From: Phycisphaeraceae bacterium
GTDB lineage: Bacteria > Planctomycetota > Phycisphaerae > Phycisphaerales > Zrk34
Length of the DNA: 42,032 nucleotides
Assembly (NCBI GenBank): GCA_028282805.1
Contig: JANQHD010000056.1
Span: forward strand, 1-42,032
Reading direction: 5' to 3'
Part shown: positions 15,344 to 23,079 of the stretch, piece after piece
Layout of the letters: every line of letters begins with the position of its first letter
Numbering within the stretch: the first letter of the stretch is position 1
Translations under genes and position numbers: made by a program
Notes under the pieces: generated by a model
The model's input: the letters and a program-made list of their open reading frames with translations, nothing else
Told to the model about the DNA's origin: nothing
Database searches by the model: none

Positions 15344-16738
15344 CTATTGGGGCGGGTTTTTGTCGCCCGTATCTGATACGCCCCCGGCGGCCTTCGGGTC
15401 GCGCTGTTTCAGCCATTCCATGAACTGCGCGATCCGCTGTTCGTAGCCGCGATCGGTCGGCTCGTAATACGTCTTGTCGACGCCGAGGTACTCTTGCTCG
15501 ACCCACCCGCGGTCGCCGTTGTGGGCGTACTGGTAGCCGACGTGGCCCAGTTGTTTCGCCCCGGCGTAGTGGCCGTCGCGCAGGTGCTTGGGCACGGGGA
15601 TCGTCCGCCCCTCGCGCACGTCTTTCATCGCCTTGCCGATCGCCACGGTGCAGGCGTTGGACTTGGGCGCGGTGGCCATGTAGATCACCGCCTGCGCCAG
15701 CGTCAGCTGGCACTCGGGCAGCCCGATGCGTTGGCTGATGTCGTACGCGGCCTGGGCGACCATGACGGCGCGCGGGTCGGCGTTGCCGATGTCTTCGCTG
15801 GCGAGGATCGCGATCCGCCGCGCGATGAACATCGGGTCCTCCCCCGCCTCGAGCATCCGCGCCAGCCAGTAGACCGCCGCGTCGGGGTCGCTGCCGCGCA
15901 TCGACTTGATGAACGCGCTGACCACGTCGTAGTGCTCGTCGCCCGTGCCGTCGTACACCAACGCCTTGCGCTGGATCGACTGTTGCGCGACATCTAAATC
16001 GATCACAAGCTTCGACCCCGGATTCCGGACTCCGGACTCCGGATTCCGGATTTCCTTCCCCCCGCTGAGCACCGCGATCTCCAGCGCCGTCAGCGCCCGC
16101 CGCGCATCGCCGTCGGACATCGTCGCCCAGTGCGCGACCGCCTCGTCGGTGATGTCGATGTCGAGCTTGCCGTAGCCGCGCTCGGCATCGGCCAGCGCCC
16201 GGCGGATCAGGCCCTCGACCTGCCGCTCGTCGAGCGGTTGGAACTGGAAGACCTGCGACCGGCTGATCAGCGCGCTGTTGACCGAGAAGAACGGGTTCTC
16301 AGTGGTGGCGCCGATGAGCGTGACCGTGCCGCGCTCCACGTCGCGCAGCAGCACGTCCTGTTGGGCGCGGTTGAAGCGGTGGATCTCGTCGAGGAACAGG
16401 ATCGTCTTCCGCTCCGTGGCCGTCAGGCGGTCGGTCGCCTGCTCGAGGATGCGCCGGACTTCTTTGACGCCGATCGTCGTCGCGTTGGCGCGCTCGAAGT
16501 AGCGGTTGGTGTGGCGGGCGATCACGTCGGCGAGGGTGGTTTTGCCCGTGCCGGGTGGGCCGAAGAAGATGACCGACGTCATCCGGTCGGCCTCGAGCAT
16601 GCGTCGCAGCAGCTTGCCGGGCCCGAGGAAGTGCGCCTGGCCGACGAACTCGTCGAGGCTGCGCGGGCGCATCGCCGCTGCCAGCGGGCGCGCCGCGTTG
16701 AGCATCTTCTCCCGTCGCTCGGCAAACAGGTCGGGCAT
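15344..16738 (-). CDS. rarA: Replication-associated recombination protein A (RarA/MgsA)
   Basis: An AAA+ ATPase acting at stalled replication forks. It has 464 residues. Walker A is GPPGTGKT (60-67), Walker B LFLDE (114-118), with the 'TTENPFFSVNSALISRSQVF' sensor region and the family tail 'VPKHLRDGHYAGAKQLGHVGYQYAHN'. Residues about 228-243 (IRNPESGVRNP and neighbours) are an in-frame insertion encoded by a 7-bp tandem repeat (see 16021-16051), between the lid and the C-terminal domain. The tail (DPKAAGGVSDTGDKNPPQ) is longer than usual. The ATG at 16738 is only 9 nt from a perfect extended -10, so a near-leaderless mRNA is predicted. The 5-formyl-THF cyclo-ligase gene follows. Confidence 0.96.
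   Translation of the reverse strand: MPDLFAERREKMLNAARPLAAAMRPRSLDEFVGQAHFLGPGKLLRRMLEADRMTSVIFFGPPGTGKTTLADVIARHTNRYFERANATTIGVKEVRRILEQATDRLTATERKTILFLDEIHRFNRAQQDVLLRDVERGTVTLIGATTENPFFSVNSALISRSQVFQFQPLDERQVEGLIRRALADAERGYGKLDIDITDEAVAHWATMSDGDARRALTALEIAVLSGGKEIRNPESGVRNPGSKLVIDLDVAQQSIQRKALVYDGTGDEHYDVVSAFIKSMRGSDPDAAVYWLARMLEAGEDPMFIARRIAILASEDIGNADPRAVMVAQAAYDISQRIGLPECQLTLAQAVIYMATAPKSNACTVAIGKAMKDVREGRTIPVPKHLRDGHYAGAKQLGHVGYQYAHNGDRGWVEQEYLGVDKTYYEPTDRGYEQRIAQFMEWLKQRDPKAAGGVSDTGDKNPPQ
16021..16051. repeat. 7-bp tandem repeat inside rarA
   Basis: Four copies of GAYTCCG (GATTCCG, GACTCCG, GACTCCG, GATTCCG) plus GAT. They encode the extra residues around 228-243 of RarA. The total insertion keeps frame although the 7-bp unit is not a multiple of three. 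Confidence 0.85.
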
Positions 16739-16747
16739 GATGTTCGG

Positions 16748-16756
16748 ATTATATCA
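16748..16756 (-). promoter_or_regulatory. Perfect extended -10 (TGATATAAT) for rarA
   Basis: The minus strand reads TGATATAAT, the consensus extended -10. Only 9 nt lie between it and the ATG at 16738, so the transcript should start at or a few bases before the start codon. No Shine-Dalgarno is present, and no clear -35. Confidence 0.65.
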
Positions 16757-16777
16757 GGGTTTGCCCGCCCTGCGCCC

Positions 16778-17236
16778 TCACCGCCGATCGAGGAACAGCG
16801 CCTTGGCCTCGGCGACGGTCTGGTCGTGGTGGACGAGCTTCGCTTTCATGCGGTGGCGGGTGCCGCGGCTGTCGACGAGGTGCGCTTCGACCGTGTACCG
16901 AACCCCCGCCGGCGCGAGCATCAGGTAGCGCACCGAGAGCTTGGCGGTGACCGCGGCGTGGTCGTGGGCGAACAGGCACTGGGTCATGGCGCTGTCGAGC
17001 AACGCCGCGATGACCCCGCCGTGCAGCTGCCCTTCGTACCCGGCCATCCAGGGCTCGGCCTGGAACACGCCCACCACCGCGCCCCCGCCCGCCGCCTCGC
17101 ACACCAGGCCCAGGCCGCGGTCGTTGTCACCGCCGCACACCACGCAGCGCGCGTGCGCCTGTTGCCGGCGCAAGCCAAGCGTGTACTGCGCGTCCGGCTC
17201 GGCCGGCCCGTCACGATCGGCAGTGGTGGTGGTCAT
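16778..17236 (-). CDS. PaaI-type hotdog thioesterase
   Basis: Encodes 152 residues. The hotdog-fold signature is 'YEGQLHGGVIAALLDSAMTQ' with the HGG motif of the PaaI/4HBT group, followed by 'LSVRYLMLAPAGVRYTVEAHLV'. A preceding 'CVVCGGDNDRGLGL' is a Cys-rich head often found in these proteins. They hydrolyse acyl-CoA or similar thioesters; the substrate here is unknown. Start at 17236, overlapping the upstream NifX-like gene by 26 bp in a different frame, so translation may be coupled. The overlap encodes Met-Thr-Thr-Thr-Thr here. An alternative longer start at 17296 is an unlikely extension. Confidence 0.86.
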   Translation of the reverse strand: MTTTTADRDGPAEPDAQYTLGLRRQQAHARCVVCGGDNDRGLGLVCEAAGGGAVVGVFQAEPWMAGYEGQLHGGVIAALLDSAMTQCLFAHDHAAVTAKLSVRYLMLAPAGVRYTVEAHLVDSRGTRHRMKAKLVHHDQTVAEAKALFLDRR

Positions 17237-17579
17237 GGTCGTGGCCGCCGCAAGGGTTGGGCGCGCTGGCGTCGGGGTTGGCGAGGTAAACTTCAATCAC
17301 GTCTTCGGGCTTCTCACCGCCGAGGCCCATCGTCACGGCGATGCCCAACTCGGCCAAACGCTGCTGCGCCGACGCGCCGATCCCCCCGGCCAACACACGC
17401 TGCACCGCCAACGACGCCAACCACCGCGGCATGCTCTCGCAGCCGCTGGCCTGCCGGCCGAGCACGCGCCGCTGGCTCGCCTTGCCCTCGGCCAAATCCA
17501 ACTCACACAGCATCACCCCGTCGCACTTGCCGAAGTGGGCACAGAAAAGCTCGTCACGCACCGGTACCGCCACACGCAT
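17211..17579 (-). CDS. NifX/NafY-type dinitrogenase iron-molybdenum cofactor domain protein
   Basis: Encodes 122 residues. Start at 17579: GGAGGTG lies 7 nt upstream, while an earlier TTG at 17594 would include that site in the coding region. The fold is the NifX-like domain ('MRVAVPVRDELFCAHFGKCDGVMLCELD', 'VLAGGIGASAQQRLAELGIAV'). The C-terminus ends in a Cys/His-rich tail, CGGHDHDHHHCRS, suggesting metal binding. There are no nif genes nearby, so a nitrogenase role is not implied; related proteins occur widely in non-fixing bacteria as possible metal-cluster carriers. The gene overlaps the thioesterase by 26 bp. Confidence 0.85.
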   Translation of the reverse strand: MRVAVPVRDELFCAHFGKCDGVMLCELDLAEGKASQRRVLGRQASGCESMPRWLASLAVQRVLAGGIGASAQQRLAELGIAVTMGLGGEKPEDVIEVYLANPDASAPNPCGGHDHDHHHCRS

Positions 17580-17667
17580 CGCGTTCACCTCCAACTTTCA
17601 ACTGAACACTATACGCCCGCCGGCGGGGTGGCGTTCAAATGTATTTCAGGCCCGCTGCGACCGGTTC

Positions 17668-19464
17668 TCAATCCACCGTGTCCTGCGGTTGCGCCGTGTC
17701 CGGCTCGGTCGGCGTGCCGTGGGGCGGCGGGTCGGTCGGGTCGGCATCGAACAGGTGGTCCAGCTCGTGGGCGCAGGTCGACTCGAACCGCCGGTCGGCC
17801 TGCTCGCTGATCACCACGCGGTCGCGACCGGCTTCCTTCGCCTCGAGCAGCGCCGCGTCGGCCAACGCCAACACCTCCGCGAACGAATCCACCTGCGAGC
17901 AGTACGCGATGCCGAAGCTCACGGTGAAGTGCGGGTGGTTGCCCGCCCGCACCGCCTCGGCCAGCCGCTCACGCACGCGCCCGAGCACCGTCGCCGCGTT
18001 CTCCGCCGTCGATTCCGGCAGCAGCACCACGAACTCCTCGCCGCCCCATCGGCCGACGATGTCGGTCGGGCGCAGCGACTCGCGCAACACCCGGCTGAAC
18101 ATCCGCAGCGCCCGGTCGCCGGTCTCGTGGCCGTGTGCGTCGTTGAGCTCCTTGAAACGGTCGAGGTCGCCGTAAGCCACCGCGTAACCCCGGTCGCCGT
18201 CGCGCAGCGACTGGATGTGCCGCTCGAGCGACCGGCGGTTGAGCAAGCCGGTCAGCGGGTCGGTCGACGCCTGGCTGCGCGTGCGCTCGTAGGCACGCAA
18301 CAGGCCGATGCGCTCGCTGAGCTTCGACGCGATCATCGTCAACTGCTCGACGCGCAACTCGTCGAGCGGTTGGCCGTCGGGGCCCGTCGCGTGCAGCACG
18401 CCCACCGCTCGGCCCATGGTGTTGATCGGCACGCACGTCGCCGAGCACTCGCCCTCCGGCCGGCTGCGCAGGTACGGGCAGGCGCTGAAGCACGTCGACG
18501 ATTCGAAGCTGACCTCGTGGCCGGCGCGCACCGCGGGGCAGTCGTGCGGCGTCTTCACCGCGCACACCGGGCCGTCGGCCTTCAGGTCGGTCGTCGTCGC
18601 CAAACGCATGTGCGCCTGGCTCGAATCGGCCAGCAAAACGTCGACCCGCCCGTCGACCCCGAGCTCGCCGATCGCCTCGGTCATCATCTGCAACGCGATC
18701 GCCTCGGTGCGTGTCATCGACAGCGACGCGTTGACGCGGTTCTCGAACGCACGCGCCCGGTTCTGGCGATCCGTCTCCGCGTGCGACAGCTCGATGGCGT
18801 GCTGCTGCCGCGAGATCGCGATGATGTTGTAAAGCGCCAGCGCCAGCCCCACGCCCAGCGCCGTGGTCGTCAGCACGATCGCGCGGGCCGTCTCTCGTGC
18901 ATCGGCACGGTTCGCTTTGGCCCCGAGCGTGATCGGCTCGTGGTAGTGCTCTTCCAGCAGGTCGACGCGGTTGCGGGCCTGCGTGAACAGGTCGCGCGTG
19001 GCCAGCACGACCTGGTCGACCTGCGCCGGGTCGGCGCCGTCTTCGATCCGTGCCGCGGCGCGCGTCGCCTGCACCCGCCACCGCTCGAACAGGCCGGTGA
19101 ACTGCTCGCGCACCGGTTGCTCGCCCGGCGCCGCCCGCACCAGGTCGGTGAACACCCGGTAACGCTCGCGGACCTGCCGGCGATTAAGGCGGTGTTCCGC
19201 GATCAGCTGCGCGCGGGTCGCGGTGTCGTCGGCCTGCGCCGCCTGTTCGAGGAACCACTGGGCCTGGTAGAAGTCGCGGTCGAGGTTCAGCAGCTTCAGC
19301 GTGCCCGGCACCTGGTTGTGCGTGTACTGTCGGATCTCTCGGTTCAAGCGGGTCAGCGTCAGAAAACTCTCGGCGCTGAGGCCGATCAATACCGACAGGC
19401 ACGCCAATCCGATAACCGACACCACCAGGCGTGAGTTCCGCGGTTTTGATCGGAGTTTGGACAT
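17668..19464 (-). CDS. Membrane diguanylate cyclase with Cys-rich GAF-like domain
   Basis: Makes cyclic di-GMP from two GTP. It has 598 residues; start at 19464 after GGGGG. Layout: TM1 (about 13-33), a helical extracytoplasmic sensor domain (about 34-190), TM2 (about 194-216), coiled linker, a GAF-like domain (about 245-390) containing six cysteines (301, 309, 325, 329, 340, 344), and GGDEF. The active-site motif is GGEEF (474-478), preceded by RPTD (465-468), a correctly spaced I-site for product inhibition. The tail after about 560 is acidic and Pro-rich. The cysteine pattern suggests metal or redox sensing. It is upstream of the NifX-like gene with an 88-bp gap. It probably senses an envelope signal, but the ligand is unknown. 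Confidence 0.95.
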   Translation of the reverse strand: MSKLRSKPRNSRLVVSVIGLACLSVLIGLSAESFLTLTRLNREIRQYTHNQVPGTLKLLNLDRDFYQAQWFLEQAAQADDTATRAQLIAEHRLNRRQVRERYRVFTDLVRAAPGEQPVREQFTGLFERWRVQATRAAARIEDGADPAQVDQVVLATRDLFTQARNRVDLLEEHYHEPITLGAKANRADARETARAIVLTTTALGVGLALALYNIIAISRQQHAIELSHAETDRQNRARAFENRVNASLSMTRTEAIALQMMTEAIGELGVDGRVDVLLADSSQAHMRLATTTDLKADGPVCAVKTPHDCPAVRAGHEVSFESSTCFSACPYLRSRPEGECSATCVPINTMGRAVGVLHATGPDGQPLDELRVEQLTMIASKLSERIGLLRAYERTRSQASTDPLTGLLNRRSLERHIQSLRDGDRGYAVAYGDLDRFKELNDAHGHETGDRALRMFSRVLRESLRPTDIVGRWGGEEFVVLLPESTAENAATVLGRVRERLAEAVRAGNHPHFTVSFGIAYCSQVDSFAEVLALADAALLEAKEAGRDRVVISEQADRRFESTCAHELDHLFDADPTDPPPHGTPTEPDTAQPQDTVD

Positions 19465-19483
19465 GCCCCCATGTTCCCTCAAA

Positions 19484-19515
19484 CACGCTTGTTTGCGTGG
19501 TCGATACGTACGACC
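19484..19515. promoter_or_regulatory. Two adjoining inverted repeats upstream of the diguanylate cyclase
   Basis: CACGC-TTGTTT-GCGTG (19484-19499) directly abuts GGTCG-ATACGTA-CGACC (19499-19515). They lie 20-51 bp upstream of the start at 19464, in the divergent gap shared with the CDGSH gene. They may be operator half-sites, but no family can be named. Confidence 0.4.
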
Positions 19516-19568
19516 CTGATACGGTTATGATCGGGCCGATCCCGCGCACGGTTAATGGGGCGCGCGTG

Positions 19569-19574
19569 TATAAA
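19569..19574 (+). promoter_or_regulatory. Possible -10 (TATAAA) for the CDGSH gene
   Basis: TATAAA lies 110 bp upstream of the ATG at 19685, in an otherwise GC-rich gap. No good -35 is seen. The leader also contains AAAGG about 7 nt before the start as ribosome binding site. Confidence 0.35.
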
Positions 19575-19684
19575 TATCGCACAAGTCACGGATTAATCGC
19601 GCGGCGTAACGCGGGAGACTTGATCGGTTTTGATGCGCGTTCTACGGTTTATCAGACCCTGCCCCATACCCGAAAGGTATCACC

Positions 19685-19882
19685 ATGGCCCGACTGATCC
19701 GCCACGAGGCGACCGGCCCGATCGAAGTGCCCCCGCAGGACAAGAGCGTGTGGATCTGCGCGTGCGGTTTGTCGAAAAACCAGCCGTTCTGCGACGGGGC
19801 GCACAAGGCCTGCCGCCAGCAGGAAACCGAGGGTAAGCTGTATCGTTACGACGGCGAGACGGCCGTGGAAATAGGCGAGTGA
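19685..19882 (+). CDS. CDGSH-type 2Fe-2S protein (mitoNEET family)
   Basis: Encodes 65 residues. The three-Cys one-His cluster ligands are Cys25, Cys27, Cys36 and His40 in 'CACGLSKNQPFCDGAH', the canonical CxCxxSxxxPxCDGxH. These small cytoplasmic proteins carry a redox-active, labile 2Fe-2S cluster; the partner is unknown. AAAGG precedes the ATG with 7-nt spacing. Its TGA overlaps the GTG of the DUF4846 gene as GTGA, so the two are probably cotranslated. It is divergent from the diguanylate cyclase. Confidence 0.96.
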   Translation: MARLIRHEATGPIEVPPQDKSVWICACGLSKNQPFCDGAHKACRQQETEGKLYRYDGETAVEIGE

Positions 19883-20838
19883 ACATGACCCAACACCGGG
19901 GTTATTTGACGGGATTGCTGCTCACCGCGGCGCTCGCGGGCGTCGGGTGCAAGCGGTCGGAACCGGTTGCGCCCAAGCCGCCTGCGCCCAAACCGGCCGC
20001 GCCGCCGGTCGTGGTGGCACCGAGCGCTAAGCCGCAAGCGGCGGCACCCGAGGCGGACGCGTACGCGTGGGTCGAACGGTACCACCCGTCGCAAAGCATC
20101 GCCCTGCGCATCGCGCCCCCGGAAGGTTTCGCGCGGGTCGACGTCGAACCCGGCACGTTTGCGCACTGGTTGCGATACCTGCCGCTCAAGCCCGGCCGGC
20201 CCGACGTGCGCTTGTTCAACGGCGAGCCCAAGGCCAACCAGACCGCGCACCACGCGGTGATCGACATCGACGTCGGCGAGCGCGACCTGCAACAGTGCGC
20301 CGACGCGGTCATGCGGTTGCGCGCCGAATACCTGTTCACACACGGCCACGCCGACCGCATCGCGTTCAACTACACCAGCGGCGACCGCGCGGCTTACACC
20401 GAGTGGGCCGAGGGCATGCGGCCGAGCGTGTCGGGCAACCGCGTGACGTGGTCGCGCAGCGCCGGGGTCGATCGCTCGTACCGGGGTTTCCGTCGGTACC
20501 TGCGCAACGTGTTTATCTACGCGGGCACCGCGTCTTTGTCGAAAGAGTTGCCGAAGCTCGGCGACCCGGCGCGGCTGCGCGCCGGCGACGTGATCGTGCA
20601 GGGCGGCTACCCGGGGCACGCGGTCATCGTCGTCGACGCGGCGGTCGATGCGCGAACCGGCCGGCGGGTGTACCTGTTGGCGCAGAGCTACATGCCCGCG
20701 CAAGACATGCACGTGCTGGTCAACCCGAGCGATCCGGCGTTAAGCCCGTGGTACACGGCCGAGCCGGGCCGGCCGATCGTCACGCCCGAGTGGCGGTTCA
20801 ACGCTTCGCACCTGCGGCGTTTCCCGCCGCCTCGGTGA
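19879..20838 (+). CDS. DUF4846-type exported protein, probable lipoprotein
   Basis: 319 residues from GTG at 19879 (overlapping the CDGSH stop); an in-frame ATG at 19885 is the alternative. The signal sequence ends at Cys (LTAALAGVGC), though the lipobox is not ideal. A Pro/Ala/Lys-rich spacer (about 28-55) precedes the domain, which has 'FAHWLRYLPLKPGRPDVRLFNGEPKANQ', 'AVIDIDVGERDLQQCADAVMRLRAEYLF', and 'LRAGDVIVQGGYPGHAVIVVDAAV', matching DUF4846. The last motif resembles a papain-like GxxGHA/V element, so a hydrolase or transglutaminase-like role is possible but unproven. It overlaps the convergent glycosyltransferase gene by 41 bp. Confidence 0.85.
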   Translation: MNMTQHRGYLTGLLLTAALAGVGCKRSEPVAPKPPAPKPAAPPVVVAPSAKPQAAAPEADAYAWVERYHPSQSIALRIAPPEGFARVDVEPGTFAHWLRYLPLKPGRPDVRLFNGEPKANQTAHHAVIDIDVGERDLQQCADAVMRLRAEYLFTHGHADRIAFNYTSGDRAAYTEWAEGMRPSVSGNRVTWSRSAGVDRSYRGFRRYLRNVFIYAGTASLSKELPKLGDPARLRAGDVIVQGGYPGHAVIVVDAAVDARTGRRVYLLAQSYMPAQDMHVLVNPSDPALSPWYTAEPGRPIVTPEWRFNASHLRRFPPPR

Positions 20839-22042
20839 GCACGCGTTCGAGGTCGTCGACGTGGCGATCCATGCCGAGGCGTTGGTCGAGTTGCGCATCG
20901 TGGGCGGCCGCGGCGCAGCGCCGGCGTTCGCTTGGGTCGGCCAGGTCGATCATCGCCTGCGCGAGCTCGTCGATGCGCCGCGGCGAGCGGATGACCCGCC
21001 CGGCGGGTTGGCGGGCGTAGGTGATGGGGTTGTTCATCGGCGAGCTGAGCGGGCTGGGCAGGGCGTTGCCGTCGGCAGGGTCGGCGACCCACTGGCTGGC
21101 GCCGTTGTAGGCGGTGCTGATCGCGGGCACGCCGTGCAACAGCGACTCGATGACGACCTTGCTCGACGGGTCGTACCAGCTTGGCAGCACGGTCACGTCG
21201 CTGGCGGCGTAGAGCGTGTCGAGCTGCCGGGTGGGGCCGACCCACCGCACGTGGTCGCTCAGCCCGAGCTGCGCGGCGCGGTCGATGGTGCCTTGCGGCA
21301 GGCACCCGGCGACGACGAGCTTGGCACGCGGCTGCACCTGCACGACCGTGGGCAGCGCATCGATCAGCGAACCCAAACCCTTCAAGCCCGGGTTCATCGC
21401 CGCGAACAGGTACACGATGTCGTCGTCGTCGAGCTGCCAGGTGTTGCGCACCTTTTGGCGAAGCTCGGCGCGCTCGCCGGGGCCGAGGCGTTCGACCGCC
21501 GCGGCGTTGGGTATGAAGTCCAAACGCTTCGGCGGGATGGTGTAATGATGAAACAGCTGGTCGCCGACGTACCGGCTGATCGCCACGATGCGCTGCACAC
21601 GCGGGTGGTTGAGCGACCGGCGTTCGGTGTACAGCAGCGCCAGTTGTTTCGGGCTGAGCGCGATGCCGAGCTGCTTGAGCGCCCGGCGGGTTGCGCCGCG
21701 CCGCCGGGCGACGTTGCGCGCGAGCGTTTCGCGCACGGTGCCGCTGCGCGGTTGCAGCACGTGGGCGGGCACGGCGAGCGTGACCGACAGGCTGACGTCG
21801 TAGTCGTCGAGCTGTTTCTCCGCCCACCGCGCGAAGCGCAGCAGGCCGAGCGCCGACTTGGTGCGCAGCCCGTCGGAACTGACGATGCGCCCGCCCGGCA
21901 GGTCGACGGTGGTGGGGTGTTTGCTGGTCAGCACGGTCACGTCGTGGCCGCGTTCGATCAGCCGGCGCGCGATCTGGTCGGTCGAGCGCTCGTTGCCGCC
22001 CGCGGCCGGGTTGAACCGCTCGATGACCAGGGCGATCTTCAT
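20798..22042 (-). CDS. Glycosyltransferase, GT4 family (group 1)
   Basis: Encodes 414 residues; start at 22042 overlapping the heptosyltransferase stop as ATGA. GT4 features are 'IALVIERFNPAAGGNERSTDQIARRLIERGHDVTVLT', the N-terminal acceptor domain, then 'IVAISRYVGDQLFHHY', 'FAAMNPGLKGLGSLIDALP' and the donor-binding 'VLPSWYDPSSKVVIESLLHGVPAIS'. It resembles WaaG-like LPS core glucosyltransferases in layout. Transfers a sugar from a nucleotide donor to a lipid A core or similar acceptor on the cytoplasmic face. It is the last gene of a gmhB-heptosyltransferase-GT4 unit, which favours LPS core assembly. Its 3' end overlaps the DUF4846 gene. Confidence 0.92.
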   Translation of the reverse strand: MKIALVIERFNPAAGGNERSTDQIARRLIERGHDVTVLTSKHPTTVDLPGGRIVSSDGLRTKSALGLLRFARWAEKQLDDYDVSLSVTLAVPAHVLQPRSGTVRETLARNVARRRGATRRALKQLGIALSPKQLALLYTERRSLNHPRVQRIVAISRYVGDQLFHHYTIPPKRLDFIPNAAAVERLGPGERAELRQKVRNTWQLDDDDIVYLFAAMNPGLKGLGSLIDALPTVVQVQPRAKLVVAGCLPQGTIDRAAQLGLSDHVRWVGPTRQLDTLYAASDVTVLPSWYDPSSKVVIESLLHGVPAISTAYNGASQWVADPADGNALPSPLSSPMNNPITYARQPAGRVIRSPRRIDELAQAMIDLADPSERRRCAAAAHDAQLDQRLGMDRHVDDLERVLTEAAGNAAGAKR

Positions 22043-23064
22043 GCGTCGACCACCTTGGCGCGGCGTGAATCGAGCAGCTGCCCGGCGGCGGTGACGACGG
22101 CTTGCGTTTCGATGCCGGTCATCGGGTAATCGGGCGCGTCGGCCGAGCGGATGATCGTCTCGTTGGGCGCGTCGAGTTGCGTCCACGCGGGGTCGGTCGG
22201 CCCGAACAGGCTGATCGTCGGCGCGCCGACCGCCACGGCCACGTGCCGCGCGCCGGTGTCGTTGGTGATGACCAGGTCGCACCGCCGGGCGATCGCCTTG
22301 AGCAGGTGCAGGTCGCTGTCGTGGTCGAGCAGCTTGACGAGCCTGTGCGAGGTCAACGCCTGCACCGCGTCGAGCAGCGGGCGTTCGGCGGGCGAGCCGT
22401 TGAGCAGCACCACCGCGCCGCGCGATTCGATCAGGTGGTCGGCCAGCGCGGCGTAGCGTTCGGCGGGCCAGTTCTTCGCACCGCCCTTGGTCGCCGCGCC
22501 GGGGTTGAGCATGACCACGGGTCTGGCGCCGCCGCTGACTTGGTCGATGATGTGCTGCGCCCTTTCGTCGTCTTCGGGGCGTGTGAACAGCTGCATCGTG
22601 CGGTCGGTGGTGTGTGCGCCCAACGGCTTGAGCAGTTCGAGGTAGTAATCGATCGCGGGCGTGGGCAGGTATCGGCCGGCTTCGCGCGGCGGCAGCAGCT
22701 TGTCGGTCAGCAGCCAGCCGCGCCCGTCGCGCACGTAGCCGATGCGCCGCTTGATCTTTGCCAGGCGCACCGTTAGCGCACTGCGAAAGCTGTTGGTCAG
22801 CAGCAGGGCGACATCGTGTACGCCGGCGCGCAGGCGCTTGGCGGTGGCAAGCACGCCTTTGCCGGTGGTGGTTTCGATCGCGTCGAGCCAGGGCGTTTGT
22901 TCAATGATCGGCGCGGCGTACGCCTTGCACGCGGCCGTGAGGTGTACGCCGGGCAGCGCCGCGCGTAACGCGCGCAGCGTCGGCGTGGCCATCACGACAT
23001 CGCCCACCCAGTTGGGCATCACGATCAAAACGCGTTGGGGCTCGGGTGCGTTGGCCAAATCCAT
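22039..23064 (-). CDS. Heptosyltransferase, GT9 family (WaaF/WaaC-like)
   Basis: Adds heptose to the LPS inner core from ADP-heptose. About 341 residues; ATG at 23064 chosen over TTG at 23067. GT9 motifs: 'VLIVMPNWVGDVVMATPTLRALRAALPG' (N-terminal), 'VVMLNPGAATKGGAKNWPAERYAALA' and 'LVITNDTGARHVAVAVGAPTISLFGPTDP' (donor site), like WaaF. No strong Shine-Dalgarno is seen; a TGATACAAT extended -10 lies only 6 nt before the ATG and overlaps the gmhB stop, so an internal promoter giving a near-leaderless mRNA is possible. It is 13 bp downstream of gmhB, whose product feeds the same pathway. Confidence 0.94.
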   Translation of the reverse strand: MDLANAPEPQRVLIVMPNWVGDVVMATPTLRALRAALPGVHLTAACKAYAAPIIEQTPWLDAIETTTGKGVLATAKRLRAGVHDVALLLTNSFRSALTVRLAKIKRRIGYVRDGRGWLLTDKLLPPREAGRYLPTPAIDYYLELLKPLGAHTTDRTMQLFTRPEDDERAQHIIDQVSGGARPVVMLNPGAATKGGAKNWPAERYAALADHLIESRGAVVLLNGSPAERPLLDAVQALTSHRLVKLLDHDSDLHLLKAIARRCDLVITNDTGARHVAVAVGAPTISLFGPTDPAWTQLDAPNETIIRSADAPDYPMTGIETQAVVTAAGQLLDSRRAKVVDA

Positions 23065-23070
23065 CAACCG

Positions 23071-23079
23071 ATTGTATCA
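23071..23079 (-). promoter_or_regulatory. Extended -10-like TGATACAAT overlapping the gmhB stop
   Basis: The minus strand reads TGATACAAT six bases before the heptosyltransferase ATG. Its TGA is the gmhB stop codon. It matches the rarA pattern, but chance is possible and no -35 was found. Confidence 0.35.

Noticed and set aside
17211-17579. Nitrogen fixation gene
   Set aside because: The NifX-like domain is widespread outside nitrogen fixers, and no other nif genes are nearby.
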